Positions 27,676-35,346 are shown, counted from the first letter of the stretch. The stretch is 53,062 bases of DNA from an uncultured Saprospiraceae bacterium (GCA_938007965.1 CALLMH010000101.1:1-53062), one strand, 5' to 3'. Program-made: numbers and translations. The notes: generated by a model from the letters alone, not told the origin.

Positions 27676-27685
27676 ATATTTAACA

Positions 27686-29338
27686 ATGGAAACAATAATA
27701 GGTGCAATATCCGGATTAGTATTAGGTGCTGTAGCCGTATACTTTATGTTGAGAGGTAAGTCTCACCAAAACAAGATTGATGAAGCGAACAAAACAGCGG
27801 ATCTTACATTAAAAGAAGCTGAACTGACAGCAAAGAGAAAAGTAGATGAAGCAGAGACTAAAGCCGAAAAAATAGTATCTAAAGCGGAATCTAAAAACGA
27901 ATCAATCAAACAAAAGAAGATTCAAGAGGCCAAAGAAAAATTCAACAAATTTAAGTCAGAATTTGAAACCTATAAATCAGAGAGAAAAATAGAGCTTAAG
28001 GAATTAGAAATGAATCTCAAAGCTACTGAAAAAGAGGTGACATCTAAGCAAAAAAACTTCCAAGCAAAAGTAGAAGAAATAGAAAGTAAAGAAGCTGAGA
28101 TAAAAACCATTCGTGAAAATCTGGATAAACAACTAAAGATAGTCGCTAAAAAGAAACAAGAACTTGATAGTGCAAATGAGATTCATATCAAAAAACTAGA
28201 AACAGTAGCCAAACTCTCTGAGACAGAAGCAAAAGAGCAACTCCTCGAAGCAGTAAAAGCGAAAGCCGAGACTGAAGCAATGGCGATTGAGAAAGAAGCG
28301 GTTGCATTAGCAAAAGCCAATGCTAATAAAGAAGCTAAGAAAATCGTAATTCAATCTATCCAGAGAATGTGTGCCGAGTATACGATCGAAAATACGGTGT
28401 CAGTATTCAACCTAGAAAGTGACGATATCAAAGGTCAAATAATAGGTAGAGAAGGTAGAAATATCCGAGCATTGGAAGCTGCGACAGGTGCTGAGATAGT
28501 AGTAGATGATACTCCAGAAGCAATTATCATATCTAGTTTCGACCCTATCAGAAGAGAGGTATGTAGACTATCATTGAAAAGATTGGTAGCGGATGGAAGA
28601 ATCCACCCAGCAAAAATCGAGGAGACAGTAGAAAAAACAAGAAAGCAACTCGATGAGCAAATCGTAGAGATAGGAGAGAGAACAGTGATCGACCTAGATA
28701 TTCATGGCTTACACCCATATCTGGTAAAAATGGTGGGTAGAATGAGATTCAGATCATCGTATGGTCAGAACTTACTGAAGCACTCTATCGAAACAGCGAA
28801 CCTATGTGCTGCTATTGCATCTGAACTAGGACTGACCCCTAAGCAGGTGAAAATGGCGAAACGTGCGGGATTACTTCACGATATAGGTAAGGTGACAGAA
28901 GAAGATTCAGAACTGTCTCACGCGCTTATCGGATTCGAAATCTGTAAAAAATACAACGAGCATGGTGTTGTGCAGAATGCCGTAGGAGCTCACCACGACG
29001 AGATGGAGATGAATAATATCATATCACCGATCGTACAAGCGGGTGATGCCATATCAGGAGCTAGGCCTGGCGCAAGAAGAGAGATCTTAGAAAGTTACAT
29101 GAAGCGTATCAATGAGCTAGAAGATATCGCAATGGGACATGATGGAGTCCAGAAAGCATACGCGATGCAGGCGGGTAGAGAATTGAGAGTAATCGTAGAG
29201 TCTGAAAAAGTGACTGATGCCTACGCAGATGATTTAGCATTCATGATTTCTCAAAAAATCCAAGATGAGATGCAATATCCTGGTCAAGTGAAAGTAACCG
29301 TGATTAGAGAAAAGAGAGCCACTGCTTTTGCAAGGTAA
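27686..29338 (+). CDS. rny: Ribonuclease Y
   Basis: Membrane-anchored endoribonuclease that initiates mRNA decay. Domain order: an N-terminal membrane helix (residues 3-22), a long coiled coil (about 30-215), a KH domain with [20 protein letters not shown], and an HD phosphohydrolase domain with [16 protein letters not shown] and the metal pair in LLHDIGKV (about 397-399). Length of 550 aa is slightly above the usual 520. It is preceded by zapA and followed by a perfect terminator. ATG start. Confidence 0.96.
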   Translation: METIIGAISGLVLGAVAVYFMLRGKSHQNKIDEANKTADLTLKEAELTAKRKVDEAETKAEKIVSKAESKNESIKQKKIQEAKEKFNKFKSEFETYKSERKIELKELEMNLKATEKEVTSKQKNFQAKVEEIESKEAEIKTIRENLDKQLKIVAKKKQELDSANEIHIKKLETVAKLSETEAKEQLLEAVKAKAETEAMAIEKEAVALAKANANKEAKKIVIQSIQRMCAEYTIENTVSVFNLESDDIKGQIIGREGRNIRALEAATGAEIVVDDTPEAIIISSFDPIRREVCRLSLKRLVADGRIHPAKIEETVEKTRKQLDEQIVEIGERTVIDLDIHGLHPYLVKMVGRMRFRSSYGQNLLKHSIETANLCAAIASELGLTPKQVKMAKRAGLLHDIGKVTEEDSELSHALIGFEICKKYNEHGVVQNAVGAHHDEMEMNNIISPIVQAGDAISGARPGARREILESYMKRINELEDIAMGHDGVQKAYAMQAGRELRVIVESEKVTDAYADDLAFMISQKIQDEMQYPGQVKVTVIREKRATAFAR

Positions 29339-29383
29339 GAGATAAAAATTAGATAGATTTTTCAAATTAAAAAGTATTCAAAT

Positions 29384-29424
29384 AAAAATGCCAAAATCAT
29401 CGACTGATGATTTTGGCATTTTTT
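29384..29424. terminator. Bidirectional terminator between rny and the aromatic operon
   Basis: Perfect 17-bp stem aaaaatgccaaaatcat (29384-29400) / atgattttggcattttt (29407-29423) with the 6-base loop cgactg. T-run on the right for rny and A-run on the left for the minus-strand DAHP synthase gene, so it can serve both converging transcripts. Confidence 0.92.
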
Positions 29425-29462
29425 ATTTACTTTTCGTCAAAATGACTAAAAGTCGCACAGTA

Positions 29463-30527
29463 TTACTCCCCGAATATCCTCTCCTGCTGATTGATACTTT
29501 CGTCATGTACAGCTTTGATAAATCTCGTAATGAAGTCATCACTTAAGTCATGCGATTTAGCTTTGGCTTTGTACTTTTCTAAGATGTTTTTCCACCTTGC
29601 AGATTGTAGGATGGTGATGTTATTATCTTTTTTATAAGCTCCGATATCTCTGGCTATAGACATTCTAGAGGATAATATACTGATCAGCTCATCATCGATA
29701 AGATTGATCTGCTTTCTTAGCTTTTCTAATTCTGTACGTTGTGGATTATTTGACGGGTCATATTCTCTTAAGACGAGATCCTTCATCATCTGACCATACA
29801 CTTCAGGGGTGATCTGCTGTTTTGCATCTGACCACGCTTTGTCAGGATCGATGTGTGACTCTATCATGAGTCCATCCATATTAAGATCCATTGCTTTCTG
29901 AGATACTTTTTGGAGGGTATCTCTTCGTCCGCAGATATGTGACGGGTCATTGATCATTGGTACGTCAGGCATCTCCTGCTTGAAGTCGATTGCATATTGC
30001 CACTGAGGTCTATTTCTATAGAATTTTTCTCCTGAGAATGAAAATCCTCTGTGGATGGCTCCTATTTTATTGAGACCTGCTTTTTGTAATCTTTCGACCG
30101 CTCCCAACCAAAGACCTAGGTCTGGATTGATTGGATTTTTTACCATGACTGGGATATCTACTCCTTTCAATGCATCTGCTATTTCTTGCACTGCAAATGG
30201 ATTCACAGTAGTCCTGGCACCGATCCATAGTACGTCGATTCCAAATTCTAGGCATAACTCTACATGGCTGGCTTTAGCTACTTCTGTAGTTACGGGTAGT
30301 CCAGTTTCTTCTTTGACTCTCTGCATCCATGGAAGACCGATAGCACCTACCCCTTCGAATGCATTGGGCCGTGTTCGAGGTTTCCAGATTCCTCCTCGGA
30401 TCATGTCTACCTTGCCTGTCGCTTGTAATCGCTTTGCTGTTGACAATAATTGTTCTTCTGATTCTACCGAGCAAGGTCCTGCGATGAGTAACGGTCGGTT
30501 TTCTTTTGGTAAAAATGTATTTTTCAT
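29463..30527 (-). CDS. Bifunctional DAHP synthase / chorismate mutase (C-terminal mutase)
   Basis: First step of the shikimate pathway (PEP + erythrose-4-phosphate to DAHP) fused to chorismate-to-prephenate conversion. Residues 1-255 are a KDO8P-synthase-like DAHP synthase: LLIAGPCSVESEEQL, RGGIWKPRTRPNAFEGVG, MVKNPINPDLGLW, GAIHRGFSF, NDPSHICGRRD. Residues about 265-350 are an AroQ-type chorismate mutase helix bundle (LRKQINLIDDELISILSSRM, then ARDIGAYKKD). The mutase is C-terminal, the order known in some Bacteroidota such as Porphyromonas, where prephenate gives feedback control. It is the last gene of the operon headed by pheA and ends at the shared terminator. Control by the double attenuator upstream of pheA is inferred. 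Confidence 0.93.
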   Translation of the reverse strand: MKNTFLPKENRPLLIAGPCSVESEEQLLSTAKRLQATGKVDMIRGGIWKPRTRPNAFEGVGAIGLPWMQRVKEETGLPVTTEVAKASHVELCLEFGIDVLWIGARTTVNPFAVQEIADALKGVDIPVMVKNPINPDLGLWLGAVERLQKAGLNKIGAIHRGFSFSGEKFYRNRPQWQYAIDFKQEMPDVPMINDPSHICGRRDTLQKVSQKAMDLNMDGLMIESHIDPDKAWSDAKQQITPEVYGQMMKDLVLREYDPSNNPQRTELEKLRKQINLIDDELISILSSRMSIARDIGAYKKDNNITILQSARWKNILEKYKAKAKSHDLSDDFITRFIKAVHDESINQQERIFGE

Positions 30528-30564
30528 AATTCTCTTTTTCGTATTGTATTATCTTAATTATCTA

Positions 30565-31407
30565 TTACTGATTTAGTACTCGTTTGATATCATTTGCATC
30601 AGACATGAGTTTGATCATTGCATCATGATCATTGGACTCTATTGCCGATTTGAATTTCGTAAGTGTCTCTATATATCCGTCTAGAGCTTCTCCGACGTAT
30701 TTTCTATTCTTGCCAAATATTGCAGCCCAAGTATTAGGATTACTCTTTGCTAGTCTTGAAGTAGATTTGAATCCTGTACTCGCTAGATTAAATATTTGAT
30801 CTTCGTCTTTTTCTATATCCAATACAGTCAACCCCAGTGAAAATGAGGTCACATGAGACAGATGTGATACGTAAGCAAGATGCTTGTCATGCTCCTCGGG
30901 TGTCATGAAATCGGTAGTCATTCCTATACTATGGAAGATTCGTATAGCTGTATCTAAAGCATGGGCGCTAGATTTATCTTTTTCGCAAATGATGTTTTTT
31001 GCATTGTTGAATAGTCCTTTGAATGCTGCTTCGGGGCCAGAGAGCTCTGTTCCTGCTAGTGGATGAGCCGCTACATATTGTGATCTATTCGGATGATTAC
31101 TTATTGTGCTACAGATGTCACTTTTTGTAGAGCCTACATCTATAACTACTGCGTCTTCTCTTATGATATTTAGCACATGAGGGAGTAGCGATTCGATGAT
31201 GTCTACTGGAGTAGCTAGTATGACTACGTCCATGTCCGGAGCTATATTCTCAATATTAGATATCCTATGTACCAGACCTAAATCCATGGCCGTCTTACAA
31301 TGTTCCATGTTATTATCCATGCCCGTAACATCCACATTGATCTGTGCTTTTAGATCTTTTGCTATCGATCCGCCAATTAGTCCTAGTCCTACTACCGCTA
31401 TTTTCAT
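30565..31407 (-). CDS. tyrA: Prephenate dehydrogenase
   Basis: NAD(P)-dependent oxidative decarboxylation of prephenate to 4-hydroxyphenylpyruvate, for tyrosine. Rossmann loop VGLGLIGGSIAKDL (residues 6-19), VIDVGSTK, and the active-site stretch AAHPLAGTELSGPEAA, followed by the helical dimerisation domain. 280 aa, without a fused mutase or ACT domain. It is the third gene of the operon: 5 bases after the aminotransferase and 37 bases before DAHP synthase/mutase, which supplies its substrate. Confidence 0.93.
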   Translation of the reverse strand: MKIAVVGLGLIGGSIAKDLKAQINVDVTGMDNNMEHCKTAMDLGLVHRISNIENIAPDMDVVILATPVDIIESLLPHVLNIIREDAVVIDVGSTKSDICSTISNHPNRSQYVAAHPLAGTELSGPEAAFKGLFNNAKNIICEKDKSSAHALDTAIRIFHSIGMTTDFMTPEEHDKHLAYVSHLSHVTSFSLGLTVLDIEKDEDQIFNLASTGFKSTSRLAKSNPNTWAAIFGKNRKYVGEALDGYIETLTKFKSAIESNDHDAMIKLMSDANDIKRVLNQ

Positions 31408-31412
31408 TTCTA

Positions 31413-32579
31413 CTAATTATTGTTTTTCTTAATTCTATCTAGAGCGGCGCGCAAAGTATCCTCATCACTACAAAGAGAAATCCTTACATATCCTTCACCA
31501 TTAGATCCAAATATATGCCCGGGCGTTATAAATACCTTGGCAGTATATAATATCTGATCACAAAACTCCGCTGAGCTTAGAGATTGATTATTAATTTTTG
31601 CCCAAACGAACATTCCTACTTTATTTTCTTCGTATACAGCTCCGATTTCTTTCATTATTTCTTGGGCTACCAATTTTCGTCTCGCATATATATTATTCAA
31701 TGAATCCATCCAATCCTGACCCATGGATAGAGCCTTGGTAGCTGCGATTTGAAGCGGCTTATACATGCCACTATCCATATTGGATTTGAACTTCATTATC
31801 GTGTTTATCATGTTTTGATGACCGACTAATGCACCTACTCTCCAGCCTGCCATATTGTAGCATTTACTGAGACTTACTAATTCCATACACCAATCCTGAG
31901 CTCCTGGGACTTGGAGTATACTTATCGGATTGTCGTTTAGTATAAATGCATACGGATTATCATGACAGATGATGATCTCATGTTCTTTAGCAAAGTCGAC
32001 TAGCCGCTTGTAAAAAGAAAAATCTGCAAGCGATCCTGTAGGCATATGCGGATAATTGATCCACATCAACTTTACTTTTGATAGATCTCTCGTTGACAAT
32101 TCTTCAAGATCTGGCAGCCAATTGGCTTCAGAATCAAGGTCATAGAATACAGTGTGGGCGCCAGCTAGTGAAGCGGTCATTCTGTATGCTGGATATCCAG
32201 GGTTTGGGACGAGGACTTCATCTCCTGCATTGATAAGGCTCATGTGTATATGCATGATGCCTTCTTTGGTGCCCATGAGCGGGAGTACCTCAGAGTTTGG
32301 ATCTATGGCTACCTCGAAATGACGATCATACCATTCGGCAAATGCACTTCTGAGCACAGGTTGACCCTTATAAGATTGATACTTATTCGCATCGATGTCA
32401 TCAGCACTAGACTTCAATATCTCTATAACCTCTTTTGGAGGGAGTAAATCTGGGCTCCCGATTCCTAGATTTATTATTTGCTCTTCATTTTGAGTATTAA
32501 GTTCTGCTATCTCAGCTAACTTCTTAGCGAAGTAGTAAGTAGACACTGACTCTAAACGTTTTGCTTGTTTTATTTTCAT
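31413..32579 (-). CDS. Class I/II PLP aminotransferase, probably aromatic
   Basis: Fold-type I aminotransferase with N175 in INYPHMPTG, D207 in HDNPY, the Schiff-base lysine K239 in SLSKCYNMAGWRVG, and a C-terminal Arg in GYVRISLC. 388 aa, normal. It lies between prephenate dehydratase and prephenate dehydrogenase in a tight operon (gaps 19 and 5 bases), so it most likely transaminates phenylpyruvate and/or hydroxyphenylpyruvate. By sequence alone it could be annotated as an aspartate or LL-diaminopimelate aminotransferase. The context decides. Confidence 0.88.
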   Translation of the reverse strand: MKIKQAKRLESVSTYYFAKKLAEIAELNTQNEEQIINLGIGSPDLLPPKEVIEILKSSADDIDANKYQSYKGQPVLRSAFAEWYDRHFEVAIDPNSEVLPLMGTKEGIMHIHMSLINAGDEVLVPNPGYPAYRMTASLAGAHTVFYDLDSEANWLPDLEELSTRDLSKVKLMWINYPHMPTGSLADFSFYKRLVDFAKEHEIIICHDNPYAFILNDNPISILQVPGAQDWCMELVSLSKCYNMAGWRVGALVGHQNMINTIMKFKSNMDSGMYKPLQIAATKALSMGQDWMDSLNNIYARRKLVAQEIMKEIGAVYEENKVGMFVWAKINNQSLSSAEFCDQILYTAKVFITPGHIFGSNGEGYVRISLCSDEDTLRAALDRIKKNNN

Positions 32580-32598
32580 AATTTCTTCCTGTCCTACT

Positions 32599-33447
32599 TT
32601 ATTCTTGTATTAATTCCTCTATGCTGCCTCGTTTATATACACCCAGTTCGGTATATTCTTGGGTAAATGAGAGCAAGTCGGATTTTAGATTCTCATATTG
32701 CTTTATGGTATCAAATTCTATATCGAGATGAAAGAAATACTCTCGAATCTTCCCCATCACTGGAAATGATTGAAGCTTACTCATATTGAGATCATGATTA
32801 TCGATCACTTGCAGCACTTTGAGTAGTTGCCCTTTTACATCAGGGATTCGGATATATATCGAAGCTTTGTCGGCATCATGGATTTCTGTACTTTTCGTTC
32901 TTTCAAGGATGAAGAATCTGGTATAGTTTGATTTACTAGTTTCTATTTCACGTCCAAGAATATCCAGTTTATACAGTTCAGCGGCTTTGATGCTAGAGAT
33001 ACTCGCTACATCGGGGCTTTTATTCTCCATTACTTTTAGCGCGCTCAGTGCTGTGTCTTCTGTCTCTACTAATTTGATTTTTGGATATTTTCTGAGATAC
33101 TTTAGACATTGATTCAGCGCCATTGGATGAGAATGTACCTCTCTTATATCTTGCATCTTTGTACCAGGGTAGGCGAGTAGATTATGTTTGATTCGGAGGT
33201 ATTTTTCGCCTATGATACAGAATCCATATTCTCTTAGGATCCTATAGTTCTGAAGGATCGTACCAGCAATAGAGTTCTCTATAGCCATAACTGCAGCGTT
33301 TACTTTTTTATCATTTAACATCTGCGCTAGAATATCAAAAGAATCTGCGGGGATACTATCCACAGTATCGCCGAAGTGGAGGTGACACACTTCATCATGG
33401 AAGCTGCCTGGGTATCCTTGTATAGCTATTTTTTTTCCGTTCTTCAT
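32599..33447 (-). CDS. pheA: Prephenate dehydratase with ACT domain
   Basis: Converts prephenate to phenylpyruvate. Catalytic domain: GYPGSFHDEV (11-20), AIENSIAGT (55-63) and the TRF motif (T176-R177-F178). ACT domain from about residue 195 (IYIRIPDVKGQLLKVLQVID). The phenylalanine-binding ESRP motif of well-studied enzymes is replaced by LQSFP, so feedback may differ. No N-terminal chorismate mutase: the mutase is fused to DAHP synthase at the operon's other end. First gene of the four-gene operon. ATG start lies 18 bases after the second attenuator hairpin. Confidence 0.94.
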   Translation of the reverse strand: MKNGKKIAIQGYPGSFHDEVCHLHFGDTVDSIPADSFDILAQMLNDKKVNAAVMAIENSIAGTILQNYRILREYGFCIIGEKYLRIKHNLLAYPGTKMQDIREVHSHPMALNQCLKYLRKYPKIKLVETEDTALSALKVMENKSPDVASISSIKAAELYKLDILGREIETSKSNYTRFFILERTKSTEIHDADKASIYIRIPDVKGQLLKVLQVIDNHDLNMSKLQSFPVMGKIREYFFHLDIEFDTIKQYENLKSDLLSFTQEYTELGVYKRGSIEELIQE

Positions 33448-33460
33448 TCTTATATTTATA

Positions 33461-33492
33461 ACAAAAGCCCATTCAAAATTTTGATTGGGCTT
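33461..33492 (-). terminator. Attenuator hairpin 2, just upstream of pheA
   Basis: As minus-strand RNA: 7-bp stem aagccca (33492-33486) / tgggctt (33471-33465), extended inside across a 2x2 mismatch by caaaa/ttttg, followed by TTTTGTT. Its 5' arm can instead pair with GGGCUUA at the end of leader 2 (33530-33524), a 7-bp perfect alternative (UAAGCCC at 33493-33487). Confidence 0.75.
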
Positions 33493-33522
33493 ATTATATT
33501 TTCAACTATGATCACATATTAA

Positions 33523-33582
33523 TTAAGCCCTATCTTTAAAATAGAAGAAACTCCAGTAGTATGTAAAGTATGTTTTAGCCAT
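33523..33582 (-). CDS. Aromatic leader peptide 2
   Basis: 19-codon ORF read from ATG 33582 to TAA 33525-33523: MAKTYFTYYWSFFYFKDRA. Residues 5-15 contain 4 Tyr, 4 Phe and 1 Trp, which is 9 aromatic residues out of 11. The last codons and stop overlap GGGCUUA, which is complementary to the arm of hairpin 2. A ribosome finishing the peptide would therefore mask the antiterminator strand, and one stalled in the Phe/Tyr/Trp run would leave it free. It is similar in length and sequence to leader 1 (both contain a YY, W and FYF cluster), suggesting duplication. Too short to appear in ordinary gene calls. Confidence 0.85.
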   Translation of the reverse strand: MAKTYFTYYWSFFYFKDRA

Positions 33583-33608
33583 TTGGTATTAATTATGGTA
33601 TCTAAATC

Positions 33609-33642
33609 AAAAAGAAAAGGACTTGAATTGCTTCAGGTCCTT
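33609..33642 (-). terminator. Attenuator hairpin 1
   Basis: As minus-strand RNA: arm aaggacctga (33642-33633), loop agcaat, arm tcaagtcctt (33626-33617), 9 of 10 pairs with one C-A mismatch, followed by TTCTTTTT. A strong terminator shape located 170 bases before pheA and 39 bases after leader 1, inside what would otherwise be an untranslated leader. Confidence 0.8.
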
Positions 33643-33681
33643 GTATTATTTATCTAAAATCTAACAATGCAGTACCTGTAT

Positions 33682-33741
33682 CTATTCGTTAAAATAGAAC
33701 CAGAAATAGTAGTTGCTAAATATGATCTCGTTTTTTATCAT
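33682..33741 (-). CDS. Aromatic leader peptide 1
   Basis: 19-codon ORF from ATG 33741 to TAG 33684-33682: MIKNEIIFSNYYFWFYFNE. Residues 8-17 hold 4 Phe, 3 Tyr and 1 Trp (8 of 10). Four bases upstream of the ATG is TAtgTTTa, one mismatch from the Bacteroidota -7 box, so it may be the leaderless start of the operon transcript. Directly after the stop, CAGGU (33678-33674) can pair with ACCUG in the 5' arm of hairpin 1 (33638-33634), a candidate antiterminator. The amino acids encoded are exactly the end products of the downstream genes. Confidence 0.87.
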   Translation of the reverse strand: MIKNEIIFSNYYFWFYFNE

Positions 33742-33745
33742 GCGG

Positions 33746-33753
33746 TAAACATA
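33746..33753 (-). promoter_or_regulatory. -7-like element TAtgTTTa of the aromatic operon
   Basis: Plus-strand taaacata. Seven of eight positions match TAnnTTTG, ending 4 bases before leader peptide 1. No convincing -33 TTG, so moderate confidence only. Confidence 0.4.
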
Positions 33754-33819
33754 TAAGTTTTATTTATAAAAAACTACTATTCTAATATAATTTTTCCGCG
33801 TAAGTACATAATATTGAGA

Positions 33820-33857
33820 CAGTTGCATAGGCAACTGTTTTTGTTTGTCTATCTTTG
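33820..33857 (+). promoter_or_regulatory. Promoter of the cupin gene with an overlapping inverted repeat
   Basis: Exact TAtcTTTG at 33850-33857. A TTG at 33823 lies 24 bases upstream of the box. It falls inside a perfect 7-bp inverted repeat cagttgc-atag-gcaactg (33820-33837). The repeat is followed by TTTTTT, so it could be an operator over the -33 region or a small terminator guarding against upstream transcription. Confidence 0.45.
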
Positions 33858-33881
33858 TATATAAAATATAACAATACACTA

Positions 33882-34256
33882 ATGAGTAAACACCTATCAA
33901 GATCAGATGAATCCAAAGAGTTTTTTACAAATGAAAGATGTCATATTCTTGAATTGCTAGACAATCACGATACTACGAAACCTTTTTCTATAGCTCGTGC
34001 GAGAGTGGAACCTGGAGTGACTACAGCTTGGCATCGATTGTCTGAGATTACGGAGTATTATTACATATTGAGTGGGAGAGGATTTATGGAGATTGAAGAG
34101 GAAGATGGTTTTGAAGTAGGGATAAATGATGTGGTAAGCATACCGCCAAATTCTGCGCAGCGAATTCAGAATATAAGTGATGAGGATCTCATATTCTTAG
34201 CGATCTGTAATCCACCATTCACCGATTCTAACTATGAGGATTTGGATAGTGTCTAA
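33882..34256 (+). CDS. Cupin-domain protein
   Basis: Single-domain cupin of 124 aa: motif 1 around PGVTTAWHRLSEITEYYYILSGRG, motif 2 around VGINDVVSIPPNSAQRIQNISDEDL. Of the metal ligands, the first His (WH) and a Glu (TEYYYI) are present but the second His of the HxH pattern is replaced (WHRL), so metal binding is uncertain. I start at ATG 33882. The longer frame opens at a TTG that lies inside the -7 promoter element and cannot be transcribed fully. Divergent from the aromatic operon. Function unknown. Confidence 0.82.
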   Translation: MSKHLSRSDESKEFFTNERCHILELLDNHDTTKPFSIARARVEPGVTTAWHRLSEITEYYYILSGRGFMEIEEEDGFEVGINDVVSIPPNSAQRIQNISDEDLIFLAICNPPFTDSNYEDLDSV

Positions 34257-34371
34257 TAGACCCATCATTTCAGACTTATGTCTTGTCTCTTGATTTGTAA
34301 GTAGGGAAAGTCGATTTTTTTCATACTATTCTCCACAAGTTCTTACCTGCTTCATAATAGTTGGGGTTTGA

Positions 34372-34755
34372 TTATAATTGTGCATCAACTTCCAATAGAT
34401 CCTCTTCGTCTACATTTTTGTACATGGATAGGATTTTATTTTTTGCAGCTGACCGTACATTTTCATCAATGTAGCAAGCTATAGTAACGAGACCAAAACT
34501 CAATACACCAAGATCATCTGTAAATCCTAATAATGGGGTCAAATCTGGAATAGCATCAACGGGAGATAGCAGGTATGCAAGGGATCCCAAGATAATATTC
34601 TTGGCCCATTTTGGAGTTTCACTTCTATTGTATGCGTAGAATAATAGCATAGCCGAGTAAGTGATTTTTACGCCGACTGTATTCAGTCTCACCTTTAAGA
34701 AGTGGATCAGTTTTTTAATAGGGTCCGCATTTTTTCTATTCTTTTTGCATTTCAT
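34372..34755 (-). CDS. DUF1232 / YkvA-family membrane protein
   Basis: 127 aa with the DUF1232 signature WAKNIILGSLAYLLSPVDAIPD, then GFTDDLGVLSFGL, in one or two short membrane-associated helices (about 45-95). Preceded by a basic N-terminus. Function of the family is not established. It lies 81 bases downstream of the VOC gene on the same strand, so co-transcription is possible. Confidence 0.82.
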   Translation of the reverse strand: MKCKKNRKNADPIKKLIHFLKVRLNTVGVKITYSAMLLFYAYNRSETPKWAKNIILGSLAYLLSPVDAIPDLTPLLGFTDDLGVLSFGLVTIACYIDENVRSAAKNKILSMYKNVDEEDLLEVDAQL

Positions 34756-34836
34756 GTTAGATGCTATTATTACTTATAAAAACTAATAGTATCCAAAAAT
34801 GGTTTCAGAAGACTCTATTATTCGAAGATCGGTTTC

Positions 34837-35262
34837 TTATTTTGTTCTGCCTTCTACTATTTTATCGTATTCTGTGTCATTTGGTTCCCATAGCTCTATC
34901 TTATTGCCATCTTCGTCCATGATATGGACAAATTTGCCATAGGGATAAGATACGATATCATCCAATATTTCGACACCATTATTTCGAAGCCGATCTACGA
35001 GTTTTTCGATATGCACTACTCTGTAGTTTATCATATATTCTTTCTTCGAAGGTTCGAAATGTTTCGCAGTATTGTTTGAAGGACTCCATTGTGTAAATCC
35101 TTTTTTGCTTGCATTATTTCCTTGAAACCATTCAAAATTTGTACCCCATTGATCTGTATCTAGTCCTAGATTATCACGATACCAAGATTTCGTTTTATCA
35201 GGATCTTGTGATTTGAAAAAAATACCTCCGATACCCGTTACTCTTGGTTCGTCATTATTCAT
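34837..35262 (-). CDS. Glyoxalase/bleomycin-resistance (VOC) superfamily protein
   Basis: 141-aa VOC fold: first half GGIFFKSQDPDKTKSWYRDNLGL, second half VVHIEKLVDRLRNNGVEIL ending with MDEDGNKIELWEP, including a C-terminal Glu typical of a metal ligand. No substrate can be inferred. It starts after the clpB terminator region on the same strand. Confidence 0.85.
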   Translation of the reverse strand: MNNDEPRVTGIGGIFFKSQDPDKTKSWYRDNLGLDTDQWGTNFEWFQGNNASKKGFTQWSPSNNTAKHFEPSKKEYMINYRVVHIEKLVDRLRNNGVEILDDIVSYPYGKFVHIMDEDGNKIELWEPNDTEYDKIVEGRTK

Positions 35263-35298
35263 ACTTGTGCATTTACTTTAAGGATATAGATGGTTTTT

Positions 35299-35346
35299 AA
35301 TAACAATGTCGGCCTACTGCAAAGTTGACCGACATCGTTTGTTATT
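35299..35346 (-). terminator. Hairpin downstream of clpB
   Basis: Inner 7-bp stem atgtcgg (35306-35312) / ccgacat (35329-35335) continued by an outer 7-bp stem aataaca (35299-35305) / tgttatt (35340-35346) across a 4-base bulge (cgtt). It lies 21 bases after the clpB stop on the minus strand. The following U-tract is weak, so termination or 3' protection is inferred. Confidence 0.55.

Larger units (their letters stand above)
33448..33753 (-). promoter_or_regulatory. Tandem aromatic amino acid attenuator upstream of pheA
   Basis: On the minus strand this leader contains, in order: a -7-like box, leader peptide 1, hairpin 1 with a U-tract, leader peptide 2, hairpin 2 with a U-rich tail, and pheA. 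Each leader peptide carries a dense run of Phe, Tyr and Trp codons, and each leader stop codon lies close to an RNA stretch complementary to the 5' arm of the following hairpin. This is the organisation of classical ribosome-mediated attenuation, present twice. Expected behaviour: scarce charged aromatic tRNA stalls the ribosome, the antiterminator forms and transcription continues through both sites. Confidence 0.85.

Noticed and set aside
30055-30576. 173-codon plus-strand ORF opposite DAHP synthase/chorismate mutase
   Set aside because: Shadow frame of a strongly conserved gene; no own promoter or motif.
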